A stretch of DNA of 64,000 nt from Diplosphaera chodatii (GCA_032358165.1 JAALGY010000032.1:372001-436000); one strand, 5' to 3'. Positions 40,020-55,000 are shown, numbered from the stretch's first letter. Program-made: numbers and translations. Notes: generated by a model from the letters alone, not told the origin.

Positions 40020-43000
40020 ATGCAACACAATACCGGGCGCGGCGGAGGCCGCGGAGCCGGTCGAGGCTTCCAAGGGCGCTCTTTCCAGGTGACCCCGCCA
40101 TCCAGCCACAGTCACGGAGAGATTGTGTGGCATCAGTCCACAAGTGTGATCATACAAAGGTCAGGTGTCACTTGTAATCTGCAGCATCAAGTCGATCGCG
40201 GCTGTAATTTCACTTTCCTTTGCACGCAGGGACGAGGGTCTCGAGGCAGGTACGACAACGGTGGCCGAAGCGGCAGCATGTTCAGCTACAGCGCCGCACA
40301 CAGCAACCTGACGGCGCACTGCAAGTTTGATCGGCCACTGGGCTCTGCCGCCGCCATGCAGAGTTTTGTGCAGTATGCCCTGGAGTACATGCAGACGGAC
40401 CACGCCTTTGTGCTGTCTGCGCTGGGCAACCCAGATGGCGCTGGCTGCCAGCGGTTGCGGGAGATCTGCGAGGGCTGTATCTCCACCCAGGTATACATAC
40501 AGCACTTAGCTGCATAGCCTGCTATTGATAAGCAGTAGGAACAGCAACGCACATACTGCACTGAACCAGAACCATCCGCTCGCTCATATTGTTGGTGAAC
40601 AATGTCAGATGCTGGATCTGGGGTTGTGGTAGTCAGTAGGATCGAGAAGCAGAGTAGAACGTCAGGCCAGCTTTCTGCTCGAAGTGTCTGCAGGCGTCGG
40701 CGTACGAGGTGTCCTTCCAGCGTGTCATTGTGCCGCTGCTGCGGCTGGTCACGCTGCCGCGGTTTCAGAACTCCACGCTGTCACAGTTCGTGAACCCAGT
40801 GCGTCCGTCTGCACTTCCTGCCTCGTGCATAAACACATATGGTTGAGCAGGTTTTATTGATTCCCATTACCATTCTCATCTGGGCACTACCGCCCATGGA
40901 AAGGCACATGCTGCAACAGATAGAAGCAGCCGGTTCAGGCGCCATGCATGTCAAACAACAACCTTGCTTGGGACATTGTGCCTGTAGTGCTATGGTGCCT
41001 ACTACAGATCCGGATATTCTACAATTTCAAATGATTTCAGCATATGCATGCAGGTGCTCAGCACAATCTGCAACGCCCTGCCGGCAGCCTCTCTGGCAGA
41101 GTGCATAGGCCAGCTAGCCAGCTACAACACGCCTCGCAACGAGGTGAGTGCACTTCAGGTGGCTGTGACGCTCCATGGAATGCCTTGCGTGCGATAGAGT
41201 GCAGTGCCTGGACAGTGTGTCACTCCACGCAGCCTAAAAGATGGCAGGACAGCAGCAGCCATGCAACTGCATTCGGGTGCTTGCAAGTCAGCTCGACGTG
41301 TTGTATGTGGTGAAATGCAGCTACTGCTTGGCATTTCTGCTGTGTTACCTAGACTTTCTATCAATATGTATGAGGATAGCTTGAAGGCAGAATATCCTTA
41401 TGCTTCCTCGGAGAATTTGGTCATCATGGAGAAACTCAGCGACATCCTGCACTTTACAACTTTTGTACATATGCTGGCAGAGTGATGGGGCGTGGGCGCC
41501 GGTGGACTGGGTGCAGCTGCTGCTGCCGGTCACCGACTTTCTTCGCGTGGTCATCCCGCGCTTCAGGCAGGACCAGCGCGAGCGCGCCGCCGACCGCATG
41601 CGCCTGGTGGCTGCGCTGGCGGCGGCCGCAGAGCGCTTCGCTCGCGGCGACGGCGGCGCCCTGCCGCCTGAACATGCCCGCCTGATGGAGGCGCTCTCCG
41701 CGCTGGACAGGTGCGCCACGCCCGTCAGGCTGCCTCATAGCTTCCAGTCTAACAGGTACCGTACCTGCGACAGCGTAGCGCTGCCCAGGGTATGCTGTCC
41801 CATCGCTTTCAGCTGGCTGCTAAGGGTGGATACCTATTACCAGACCGGATGTGTTGGGCGGAGTCGCATGTATGTGCACGCTTGGAAACCCGACCAGATC
41901 TCACCAGCAATCATTCGTATCGGTTTTTACACCAGGATGCCACTGCCCAACTCTCCCTGGGAAACAGCATCGTGTAAATACAAAATGTGATATCAATATA
42001 ATATAATACAATACAATACAATACAATACAATACAATACAATATAATATAATACAATACAATACAATATAATATAATATAATATAATATATTACAATACA
42101 ATACAATACAATACAATATAATATAACATAATATAATATAATATAATAGGATATAATATAATATAATATAATATAATAGAACATACACTGTGCAATGTGT
42201 GCTGCAGGATGCTGGTCCAGCACGACGCCAGCCTGGCGGCGTCGGCGCTGCGCAGCGCCACCCTGCGGCGGCGGGCGGAGCGGGCGACCGCACGGGCGGC
42301 GCTCTTCAGGCCCGCGCGCGAGGCGCAGCCGGGGCCTGGCAACCTGCGTCCGGGTGGACGGCGGTGCGAGGAGTGATCTGATCTCTGTTTGTTCATTTGC
42401 AAGATTAAACACACAATGCAAGATGCCCCTGATTTTGAGATATTGATTCCAGATGGTCCTTATTTCATTCATGATGGCAGCAAGGGGTTGAGGATCACTT
42501 CCGCAACTTCATGCGCGTCACCTTCAGTGCATGTGTGTGGTACGAGTGACACATCAGGGGTCATATCAGGGGTGGCAGCAGACCTGTCTGCAAGTGCATG
42601 CAGGCATGACAACGACTGGGAGGACTTCCACGCCATCAAGCTGGCGCCCACCCAGGACGAAGTGCTATGCACGGAGGCGCCCTTCCTACCCCCCAACCAC
42701 CCCGGCAGCGTGCCGCACCAGCCACCCGGCAGCGCCGCCGCACACGTCGAGCTGCACTTCAGGTGGAGCTGGCTTGGCGCAATCTCTGAACATGGCAAGT
42801 GAATCCAACATACATACCTAAAATGCGTTGGTGATGCCCGACACCCAGTCAGGCAAATGTCACCCCTTGCTGTGCTACAGGCTGCTGCGGCATGACCTGA
42901 CCGCCAGCATCGCAAACGCCAGCCTGAGCTTCTACGACGCGGGCGGCATCCGCAGCCTGCGCAAGGGTGCCGGAACGTTTGCTGCAGCCAGCGCTGGCGG

Positions 43001-46000
43001 TGCCACACATGTGCTGCTGTACCGCAACGTCAGCATCGAGGATGTGCTGCTGACGCCAAAGGGCGGCGGCTGCTTCCAGGTGTGCATGGTTTGTTTTGTG
43101 GTTGATGGACCCACTGCCGTGGACCAGCTCTGGCAGCAGCTGTCGCAGGCATGATCACGAAAATGGCTCGTTGTTGCAACAAGAATATGACATGGCTGCT
43201 TGCAGTGTGCAGTTCATGAGGCAAAACAGGCTTTATGACAGCAGAGAGGCACAAACGTCCAGCTATGTAAACATGGAAGTGTCAACAGTGACAGCTCCGC
43301 TCTACAGGTGTCGTTCGACGACCATCTGGACCCAAGACAATCGCCCTCCCAACGCTACGAGTGGTGGACCAACTCCAAGCGGCTGCAAGTGGGCAGCCTC
43401 GTCTGCATCTGGCGCGAGGCACGCTGGGTCACGCCTGCTCTGCAATGCATGATGGTTATGATGAGAGAGGCTTGCTTGAATAGTATGTGCTCTTCCTACA
43501 GAACAAAAGATGGACGGTGCTGTCAAGACGGTTCCTGGTGGTGTTGACCATGCTAGGCAGGTGTGGGGACAGGCTTTTGATATGCTGCTTCGCAACAGGT
43601 GCCACTGGATGGCGGCCGGGCTGGCTTCCGCACGGTGGCTACGTTTGCTACTGTGGCGGAGCGCAGTGCAACAGAGCTGGCCCCTCGCAATCGGAGCTAC
43701 CGTCCGAGCATATGCATCAGGTGCGCAGGCTCTATGCCCACGCTTGCCCGTTTGCAGATGCATGCTGCCAAGCCACAGCAAGTCCATTAGTTGCCAGATC
43801 TTCATAGTTGACAGGCCAATGCAGATACTGCCAGTGCAGATGTTGGCTTCTGCGACTGTATATTGAACTCCTGGATTGCTACAGGGCTGGCTGCTTTGTT
43901 CACAGGATCTGTGACACGGGCAGCCCAGCATTGGGCGCATTCCTGACGGCTGCTCTGTGCGGCAGAGGCGGCAGCAGCGACACTGGCGGCGAGATAATCA
44001 TGATCGAGTCCAGTGGCAGCTTCTTCTCCTACGCCCCCATACTGCGGGCGCTGCAGCACGCACACCTGCCGATGACGGACATTCTTGCCTACCCTGCCAA
44101 CCTGGCAGGTGTGACTGGCTGCCCAGGAGGTTGACTGGTTTGCTCATTGACAAGAGTGTTAATTACAAATCCCACGCATGCGCATGGTGGCCACAAAGCC
44201 CCGCCAGTGTCTGCTGTGCACTATTTCACTATGCATGATGCATGATGCGCAGTCAGGTTCCTGACTACTTTGCGCCCTCCTCTTCATGCGTCACCCAGGC
44301 TGGCGCCCCACCATTGCCCTGCCCGCCTACCTGCAGCAGCGGACGCCGGTGCGCTACGACCTGATGCCACTTGTGCACGGCGTCACCGGCTCGGCCCAAG
44401 GCAGCAGCGGGCGGCAGCTCCTGGATCAGCTCGTTGCAGTGGACATGTCCGACCCCGACAGCTTCCCGCTGGAGGCCCTACAGCAGCTCACCACCCTGGA
44501 CCACGTACAGGCAGAAGCCATCAAGGTGTTACTATATACCTGGTATTGTGCAGACGACCCATTAACATCAATACTCGCAGCACATACAGATGGAGTTTCG
44601 TTCTGCATCGTGCTTCGTCTCCTGTTGCCTTTCCCATGAACATGTTCTTTGTTGTAACAGGCGGCGCTGACTTCCCAGGTTGCACTGATCCAAGGGCCTC
44701 CAGGCAAGTAATGCACGGGTTGGATCGATGTTCATGCGTGCACTATATTATGCCCACATGCTATGAATGCTGCCCTTCCGAGAAGACGCTCAGGCGAACT
44801 TCTGAGTCTCTGCTGTCCGTGGTGATGCAGGGACGGGCAAAACCTTCGTGGGCGTCCAGATAGCCAAGCTGCTACTGGCCAACACAGTGCCTGCAGATGG
44901 CTTAGGCGATGGCGGCGGCGGTGGCCGCCGCCCGGTCATCGGCCCCGTCCTGTGCGTCTGCCTGACGAACCATGCGCTGGACAGCTTTCTGGAGGAGCTG
45001 CTGGATGCGGGGATCACCAACATCGTCCGCGTCGGCAGCAGGTGATACGCCAGTCGGTGTCAGTGAACTTGAGCACGAGGCCAGGAACTGGCGCAGCCTG
45101 TGCAGGCCGTTGGAACAACCTGCGACAACCCCCAAATCTTGTTGGTGCGTGGCAGGATAGAACCTGCTGTGCAGTCGGGTATAAGAAATGGGCTCGCATT
45201 ATATCACAGATGAGCCAGCCGCCAGATAACAGCACCGAGAGCGTGTGTATGCGTTGATGAAGTCACGTTGACACATTTCTGGTTCCCAGGAGCAAGAGTG
45301 AGAAGCTGGAGGAGTACAGCTTGCACAGCATGCGTGAGAGGGAGAAGGGCACGGGGGCCAACAAAACCCAGCAGCGCCTCAAGTACGAGTACTTCACGCT
45401 CATGAAACAGCTGTCCGATGAGGTCCAGGGCCTCAAGCACGAGCTGCAAAGGTGCACAGCCACCAGCCCCTTTCTAGCTACCTCCTTTTTAACCTGCCAT
45501 ATCCTCCTAGCTGTATACTCAGTACAGGGATGCACTGGAGGCAGGCAGAATCACTATTTGTGTCGAATGTCTGAGAGAAGTTTGCCACTATCACATGGCT
45601 TGAACAGCTGCCGGGTGAAACGCTCCTGCTGCTTCTGGTGTGCAGGCGCTGCCGCCTCATGAGGCCATGGCGTTCCTGAGCAACTACGCTCCGGAGCTAG
45701 AAGCCTCTATTGTGAGACGCCCTCCACTGCATTGACATCAAACAGGGCTGTACAGTATTGCACGCATCCACCGCGCAGCAGGGCATGCAGAGCAAAGCGC
45801 ATGCTGCAGAGTCAATTTGCCAGCCTGATGCTGACAGGCTGAACACGACGATGCTGAGGACGGCTTCGAGCGCGGAAGGGGCCGGGCGACGGCATGGGAA
45901 CGATGGCTGGCGGGTCCACCGCGGCCGCCAGCACACCGCACACCACAGCAGCAGGGCGGCGACAGTGTTGGCAGCAGCATGTTCGCTCTCCTGGCCATCG

Positions 46001-49000
46001 ATGACGAGGTGCTCACGATGGCAGAACCCCTTGGATACTGTATACAATACATACAAGACGTGAGCCTTGCTTGCTTGATGCATGACCATGCATAGCACAG
46101 ATGTGGCTGATATAAAGGCGGCTCACACGAGGCAAGGAATCATTATAAGCAACACTGCCTGTCCTTCACATGCTGCAGGAGTCCGTCACTGCCAGCAGCC
46201 CTGAGCAACCAGCAGCCCAACACAGGGCAGACGCTGGCGCTGTTGAGTCTGCTTGGCTTGCTTACAGCAGCCCTTCGACCGGGCGGCCGCTTGATGTGCT
46301 GCTGCAGGCTGCTGACGCATGGTCCATGTCCAGGCAAGATCTCGTGGCAGCTTTGTTTGTGGTCCAGCACTTGTTTCACACAACTGGGCAGTGGCCACAA
46401 ATTCCGTAGCACGCTGGAAGGTTCAAGCTCTGAGGCTGCAATGTCATGTGTTTCGGCAAGCTCTGGTGGACATCAAGTTGTCCACGGCAAGCTCTGGTGG
46501 ACAACTTGATGCAAAGGGCTGCTGTGATTTGCAAAAGGTACTGTGCAGGGTGGAGCGGCGGAAGGTAGAAAGTTTCCTTACGAGCACCGCACTTGAGAAT
46601 CAACAGGGCATGCTTATAGCTGCCATGACCAGGTAAGTGCCCTGTCAGAACCACCCACACCTGACCCCAAATGTCTGCTAAGATGCTAGAGCTGCCGCAG
46701 CATGGCTGCTGCATAACTGACCACACAATCGAGATCCGGCTAGCTGCAGACACCAAGCCTGACAGCCCCGAGTTGTGCGCTGCAGGTATGATGACACGCG
46801 TTCACAGCTGCAGGCGGTCCACGACGACAGTAACCTACTGCTGATGCGGAATGCACAGGCGAGTCATGTTGCCAGCTAAGCTTTGATTGTTACACTACTG
46901 CTGACATTGCATATGATGAGACCTTGCCTACTGCCGGCTTCTGCTGCGAAATTGCCGGCAAACCACGAACAGACCTGAAACTGGCTTCACATACGCCTCA
47001 GTAGCTGTGCGCTTGTTACGATCTGTGGCCAGCATTGGGCAGCCTGACGCAGACTCACATGTGCTCTGTACTGCCGTCTGTGCTTCCGAAGTCGACAGCA
47101 GTGTGCCCGACCTCATCATACTGCTGCTTTTCAGGTCGTTGGCATGACCACCACGGGCGTTGCGATGCACCAGCAGCTCATCACCGCCCTGGCACCCCGG
47201 GTGCGCTGCATGCAATGGTGCATGTGACGAGGTGGAGGACCTGCCCTTGCAACTCATCATGCAGAGGCTCTGAGATGCAGTCTTGTTGCTGATCACCAGG
47301 TTGTCGTGATTGAGGAGGCGGCTGAGTTTTGGAGGCGCACGCCCTCACGAGCCTGTCCGGCGAAACCGAGCACATCATCCTCATTGGTACTGCGCCCCAG
47401 TAGTAGTGTAGCTGCCAGTGCCCACCAATGGTCTTGCAGTCCCTCAGAGGCGAAGTGCTCAGCGCTCTGCATGGAGACCAGTCATTTGGACACTAGGCAT
47501 GCCCCTTGAAGATTATGCCTGCCAGCTTGCAAGGACTGAAAGTGAAAATTTGTTGGGTGCAAACTCATCTGATTCTCGAGATGATTCCTGTACTCCCGAC
47601 AGGCGACCACGAGCAGCTGCGGCCCAAGGCCGAGGTGTACGAGCTGCAGATGGAGTCGGGCCGCGGCTACAACCTCAACCTGTCGTTGTTCGAGCGGCTG
47701 CAGCAGCAGGGCCTGCCCGTCAGCACGCTCATGACGCAGCGCCGCATGCAACCCGACATCAGCGACCTCATCCGGAGCCCCATCTACCCCTCCCTGCAGG
47801 TGCCGCCATCTCACCTCTGACTCTCAGCAATGCATCCATGCAGACCTCATGCACCCGGTACTCATGTTGACCAGATCTTATGCACATCGACTTGGGCCCT
47901 GGAGTTCACTGATAGCAATGCTGTGCTTACTTGACTGTACCCTCGTTGAACGACATTGCCTCATCAACTTGCTTTGTTTGCAACCTCGAGTATGTGCTTG
48001 TCCAGGACCATCAGCGCGTGTTGCAGTACCCGCCGGTGCGGGGCATGGCGAAGAGCCTCTTCTTCTGGAGCCACGACCATCCAGAGGGCGGCACCGAGAA
48101 GGACTCCAACTCCAAGACCAACCCTGCCGAGGCAGAAATGGCGGTCCGGCTGGCCAAGCACCTCCTGCTGCAGGTGCTGCGATCACAGACTTATTGCCAG
48201 TTGTATACGCTGGCATTTGTACATGTAATATTTGCTTGACTTGGATACAGGAAACAGCTTTCAGACAGAAATGTAGCGGAACTTTGACAGCACCTAGAAC
48301 GATGGATACTGAACCTGAAATGTTTAAGAATGCTGTGTTCAAATGCTACTTGACAGCGGCTGCCTTGCCCTGCCCATGCAGGCGCCCGACCCCCCGGAGC
48401 TCGCTCCTTGATCAGCAGCCTTGTTTGCGGTCTTGACACCGCCTTGCTGTGCTGCAGGGTTATAGAGATGGCGAGGTGACCATTCTGACGCCGTACGTGG
48501 GTCAGCTGCGGCTCATTCGGCGGGAGGTGGCCCGTTACATGACGGCCGCCGTGAATGACAGAGACGCCCTGGACCTTGCCGACCTGGAGGTGTATCCTAC
48601 TGCCCTCCCCTGATGTAGGATGCGCGGTGCAAGGGTTGCAAGCTCGTAAATGACCCTGCAATTGTGAAGTAGATATGATCAGCAGACCCCACAATCAACA
48701 GTTCACTAGCATTTCCCCATTCACATCTTCATGCAGTTTGGGGTAGATGCGGGGTAGATGCCTGCCACAGCAGCGAAGAATTGCAAGCATATATCTTGAC
48801 ATGAGCTGCCTGTGGGGCCATCACTCCTTATGTCAACTGGCAGTTGTCCTGCATGCTTTCAGGACGGCATGTCTGGCTGCGGGGGACCCACACAGCCGGC
48901 GGCACCGCAGGTGGTGAAGCCGATGGAGGCCGCAGTGCGCATCGCCACCATCGACAACTTCCAGGGCGAGGAGTCCACCGTCGTCATCGTGTCCCTCGTG

Positions 49001-52000
49001 CGCAACCGCAAGTGGGTACCTGTGCACACGGTGGTGTGATCTGTTCAGAAAAACAAGTGCACCGCTATGTATGGTGTTCTTCGATGCCATGTTGTTGTTT
49101 TGGTTGACACAAGCTTCGTTGCCTTGTTGCAATGGCGGTGGTCAGACGCTGCGTTCATGTGTGCACAGCCAAGGTGTTCGATGATTGCTGTGGCTGCCAG
49201 TCTTCGACCCCGGACGGCCCTGTGGATGGCAACATGCTTGGCAGTATGCAGGATGGGCAGGGCGTAGCAGAGCCTGGCAGCAGAGAGGGTTGTGCTCATG
49301 CACATCAGTGTGCCGTGCAGGGATGGCAAGATCGGCTTTCTGCGAACCAAGCACCGCGTCAACGTGCTGCTAAGCCGAGCACGCCACGGCATGTACCTGC
49401 TCGGCAACCCGGACTCGCTGCTGGCCGCCTCCACACGCCAGGGCGACATCTGGCCCCAGGTACAACTAACACCACTGGTGTGCTTCCAACATCATGTTGT
49501 GCCAGGCGTTGTGGAGCTGACCCTGGGTCAGAAAGGCCCCTGCCTGCGGCAGTTTGCAAGAGCAGCTGACATCTACAGCACAGCCAACACCTGGAAGGAC
49601 CAGGGGATTAACCACTAGACGATCACCAACAGTCTCCACAGCTTCCTGGCACTGCAGCAACCGCTGACATTTTCCATCGGACACCCTGCACCCTGCAGGT
49701 GATTGGGAAGCTGGAGGACAGCGACTGTATTGGCAGCAAAGTGGTGACTGTGTGCGCCAATCACCCGGAGCATCGCCGTGCCATGGATGGCGCGGCGGCT
49801 TTTGACGCCTGGGCGCCCGATGGCGGTTGCCACCTGCTGTGCACAACTCAGCTGGCCTGCGGCCACACCTGCCCCAGGTGATGTCACGATAGCCGTGGCA
49901 TGCAGCCGCCATGGCATGTGTCAGGGCATCAACGCCATCAGCACCCCATGCTGTGCTTGGATGTGAGACTGCAGGACATTTGGTCTCGCTTGAATCAGTG
50001 CAGTATGACAATGTCGCTTTGACCGGTGGGACGCATGTATGGTGAAGTGCACATCACGAGTGCCTGCTGCATGCTGGTTGATCTGTGGCGTGTTCTTGCC
50101 TGCAGGGCGTGCCATGTCGACGACCCTGAGCACAAGACCGTGTTCTGCCCCAAGCCCTGCGCCCGGCTGCACTCAAACTGCGAGCACCGCTGCCGCAAGG
50201 AGTGTGGGCAGCCGTGCGGCCCCTGCACGGAGGTGATTGCAGTGGTGACGCTGCCCTGCGGCCACACTGCTGAGGACCAGCCCTGCTACAGGTGCTGCTC
50301 CTGTCCCGCTGCCTGCACATGCTGTTTTCATTGTCTTTGTTGACCACTGCATTGTGATGTGGGGGTCGTGGCATCCTCTGGCTTATGAGATGAGCTTGCA
50401 GATTGCACGACCAGCTCAACCTAGCCACTGCTTCACAGTCCAGCTACCACCAAATTGCCATCTTTCGGACAGGTCCGCATCCCTGACCATTTTCGGCTTG
50501 AGGTCCGCAGGGCACAGGAGCCAGACAGCGTTCCGTGCGAGGAGATGGTGGAGGCGACGCTGCCGCACTGTGGCCATACCATAAGCTGCCACTGCTTCGA
50601 GCGGCACAAGATGGAGGTATGTCACAATATGCCAAAGGCCCAAGTGCACTCTTGTGCCCAGAAGACCGTTCTGTCGACTCAATGATGCGTGGGGATATGT
50701 TACCTACTGCTGGTGCCAGGTCTTTGTGTCAGATGAAAGCTTGGAAGCAGACATAGACTTTAGGTGGTACATTGCATATTTGTATGTCATCTCTCAGTAC
50801 ACATCATGCAATGCTCAGGCGGACCCACGCAAGTGCACAGCGCTGTGTGGCGCCACGCTGGCCTGCGGCCATGCCTGCCAGTCTCTCTGTGGGCGCTGCT
50901 TGGGGCTGACGCTGCCCCCAGCATGCATGGAGTGGCGTGCAGGACACGAGGTATTGCTATTGCCATGCCACAGTTGTCATTGGGGCTGACAATATCTGTG
51001 CTGCTACAAATATGCATTCTATCATGCACTCACTCTTGTTGCCCACCGGCCTTCGGGGGAAGGCTGTCTCGCAGCTGCATGGCTTCACAGGTGTCATCAC
51101 TCACAAGTAAACCTTCGACCGTGCAGAAGGCATTGGATAGCATGCTCAAGCTGTGATTGTGCAGGCCCAGCCGCTGCCAGACAAGCTGCCGCTGCCGGCG
51201 ACATACCACCACCCGCCCTGTGCCAAGCTGTGCGGTCGCAACCTGCCGTGCGGCCATGGCTGCAACAGGAAATGTCACGAGGCGCCCGACGCCAATGGCC
51301 AGCCGCCGGCCTGCCCACCCTGCAGCATGCGCTGTGGCGTAGCATGCGCCCATACCTGCTGCACTAAACCCTGCGCCGAGCTGTGCTCGCCCTGTGCTGA
51401 GCCCTGCGTTTGGAGCTGCAAGCATCAGGTGGGTGTCAATCCTGTGTCTCGGCAACCTCTTTAGTGAGAGGGCCGCCGGAGCAATGGCAGCTTGGCTGTG
51501 TCCCTGGGCAGTTGCCGTATTCCATTCACAAACCTGCTTGCGGATGACATCGCTGGAATGCCATTGTGGCAGCCAGCCCTCCACTGCTGCTGCTTGCCAA
51601 TATATGAAGAGGGCACCTCGTTGCTGCTGCCAGCTAACATGATGATAGCAGTTGGAACCCAGAGTGCATGCAAGGCAAAGCTGACCGTCCTCATGTGTCT
51701 CTGGCCCGCAACCGGGGTGCTGTGTCTGACAGGTCCACACAGTAGCACATTTGATAGCAGGGACCACGAAACCCTCATCATGCACTATTCTTTGTGCTGC
51801 CATGCCGCAGGGTGACTGCCGGCTGCCGTGCGGCGCGCCGTGCGACCGGCTGCCCTGCGACGAGCGCTGCGACCGGCGGCTGCCGTGTGGCCACCGCTGC
51901 CCGGGCGTGTGCGGGGAGCCCTGCCCGCCTGCAGACTGCTGCACGACCTGCGGCGACAAGACCAAGCAGGCATGCCCCAGTACCTCAGGCTTTACAAACA

Positions 52001-55000
52001 TCAATCTATGCATGCAGCATATAAGCGTCTCTACTACTGCTCAACAGATACATGCTCTACTACTGCTCAACAGATGCATTCAGCATATATATCTCTCTAC
52101 CCACTACTCAACAGATACTACTACTAGATACTACTTGTGCTTGCATCAGCAGCGTGAGGTCATGGTCCTGTGTGGATGCAGCTGCACGACATCATGCTGA
52201 ACGAGGACAGGCTGCTGGTGGACATGACTGATGATGAGCTGGCAGAGGCGCCGCTGCTGTTCCTTGCCTGCGGCCACATCTTCCCGCGCGACTCGCTGGA
52301 CGGCCTGGCCGGTGTGGAGCTGGGCGCAGCGTACGGCGCCGACGCCGATGGCCGTTGGCTGTCGCCGCTGCCGCTGCAGGTGGTTGCCATGCATGATTGA
52401 GGGCACTCTGCCTGGCCCTGCCGGTAGGGATGAGGGCTTCTGGGCCTCAGCGGTCAACATACACGACCTGCTTTTTGGCGGCCATTCCTTTAAAGGCAGC
52501 CGCCACAGGCGGGCCACATACATCCTGCCGTCCTCAGCTGCTGACTTCAGTCTCAAGCTGGAGCTTTGCAGTGGTCACGCTTTGCGTTGCAGACAGGAAC
52601 TCGTGCTTCTGTACAACACGACAAACGATGGTCAAAACCCCTCTGGCACTCATGAAATAGGTCGCCAACCATAACAGTCGGATGCTTGTCCATGCTCCTG
52701 CAGACTTTGGTGGCCAAGGCGCTTCCAGGCTGCCCGCTGTGCAAGCAGCCGTTGGGCGGAGTGCTGCGCTTTGGGCGGCCGCTGGCCAAGCGCCGCCTGG
52801 ATCTGGCGGAGACCAAGTGGCTGGCGGCGGCGGGCCTGGATATCGCCAAGGGGCAAGGCGCACTCGCTCGTGGTCGCGCTGCTGTGGAGCGCCTGCTAGC
52901 AGGCGCGTTACTCACCACCCCTGCCCCAGTACTTTGCACATGTTCAAGGGCGCAAGCACGGCGCAGCTACTGGTGAGCGGTCCCCTGGTTCACGCAGCCC
53001 CAGCCGCTGACCAATGCGACCGTCTGCTCAGGCGGCCGTCACTGTTGCAGTGCATGTCTGTCCAGCAGCTGCAGCTGGCCCCGCCAGATGGGCTTGTACC
53101 TGGGCCCAGCTGCACGCTGAGCCAGCGGAAAGCTCCTGAGCATTGAGCCGTGTGCTGCGATGTGTGCCCAGGCGGGGATAGCATGCAGCTTGTACGGGAG
53201 GTGGAGCAGGCGGCCAAGGCGGCGGAGCAGGCGTTTGTGGGGCTGCTGGGCGACGGCAACCGCCTGCCCACCGCGGCCTTGTACCAGGGCACCAAGTGCG
53301 TTCTTGCCGCCCAGCCGGGTGGCACCTGTTCTTGCGGTCTGTCCCCGGCAGGGAGGCCGCTCTGTCTGCCATGATTTTGTGCCGCCCCACTCCCCTGGAT
53401 GAAGGCTGTCTCCAGACGGCAGGGGAGTTCAACCCCTCGAGGTGTACAACCCTAGTCAGCTGATGTCCTAATGGCCCCGAAAAGCACTCAGCCCCCTGAT
53501 GGTATATAACAGCCACCTGGTGCAGGGAAATCAGGGTTCATGATGTGGTAAGCTGAGGACCTAAGCTGTGGATTGCACTGACGCCCGGTATGCTGTGGCC
53601 CTACTGCAGGTCCACGCTGCTGCGGCTGCGGGAGGATGGCGAACTGGACGCCAACGAACTGCAGCAGCTCGCGGCCCTGGAGGTACCGCAGCCCGACTCA
53701 ACAGTCGTCTCACAGGCGATGACCGGCCAGGGCGTCGCTGCCACGTTGCACCTGGTTGCCATGTCGCAGGTGAGTGATCAGCTACCATGGTGTTGTTGGC
53801 AACTCTCGCAGATGCTCTCTGCCGAGGAGTGTGTTGTCTGCCGCCTCTGCCAGGCGGTTGACACTGCTCCAAGTTAGATTCTGACAGCGCATAGGTGTCA
53901 CCATAGGCAGCAGGATGCAGAGGATGCTGAAGCAGTTGATGTTGTGCTCTGCCTGTTTGTACAGGTGGGTAACGAGCAGCAGGTGAACGTGGGATGGGCC
54001 AGCGGAGTGGCATTTGCATTTCAGAAGGCGGAGTACTTTCTGCAAGCTGCCGTGGAGCATGCCGCCGCCCACAAGTCCAACAGCTCCCAGGTCCGATTCG
54101 AACTCTTGACACCTCACAAGCAGAAGCTGATGGTCTGCATCCCTGATGCAGCAGGAAGGCCATCTACCCGACCATCGTCCTGCTGCAAGCATGCCCCAGA
54201 TATGACAGCGAACATGCAGATGGCCGTGCTTGCATGTACGCTGGCGTCTAGGCCTGCTACCGATTTGGCCGTGGCAACACGATACGATAGATGCAGCGGT
54301 CTCCTTGAATGACATGTCTTGCGCAGGCAGCATGTGTCAGCTTTGTTGACGGAATGTGATCATCTGCGCAGGTGACGGCGCTGCTGGCCCTTGTGCAGCT
54401 GTGGCAGCACTACATACGGATGCTGGCCAGACAGCCCAGCCGCTTCCAGTCGCTCTTCACAGACGGTGAGCAGCTGTGGGCCGACATGCACTTGATCATG
54501 TCAGCTTACGCCAGCTGAGTATTCGACAGTGTCGCTGAACGAGATCAGACCTATTGCTGCTGCTGCTGCAGCAGCAGCACTACTTGCGATTCGTCAATGC
54601 AACCATATGTCTGAGCATGCCGATCCACACCCACTATAACTAAGTAACGACAAATTGACCATTTTGTGGAGGCTTTTTTATGGTGCATGCGCAGACGACG
54701 CAGCTGACCCTGGCGCCTGGCGTGCCACCCTGCAAGAGCGAAAGCAAGGCTTGCTGCAGCAGGCGCGTGAGGCGGCGACGCAGGCGGCTGCGGCCGCCGA
54801 GGCGCTGGGGGACGCCGCCAAGCAGGCCGAGGCGGCGGCGGCGGCAGCTGCCTGCGATGCTGTGGAGGAGCTGCTGAAGCACGAGGTGGGAATGTTTGAG
54901 GTGTGGGGGCCATGCATCTGGATGTATGTCCAGCTGAGATGCTCAGTGCCAGATACCTGGCATGTGATGATTCGTGCTGCACATTGAGAATATACACGGC

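Noticed and set aside
41901..42472. Minus-strand frames of 107-159 aa rich in Tyr/Ile/Leu/Cys
   Set aside because: They are translation of the ATACA/ATATA microsatellite within an intron, not a membrane protein.
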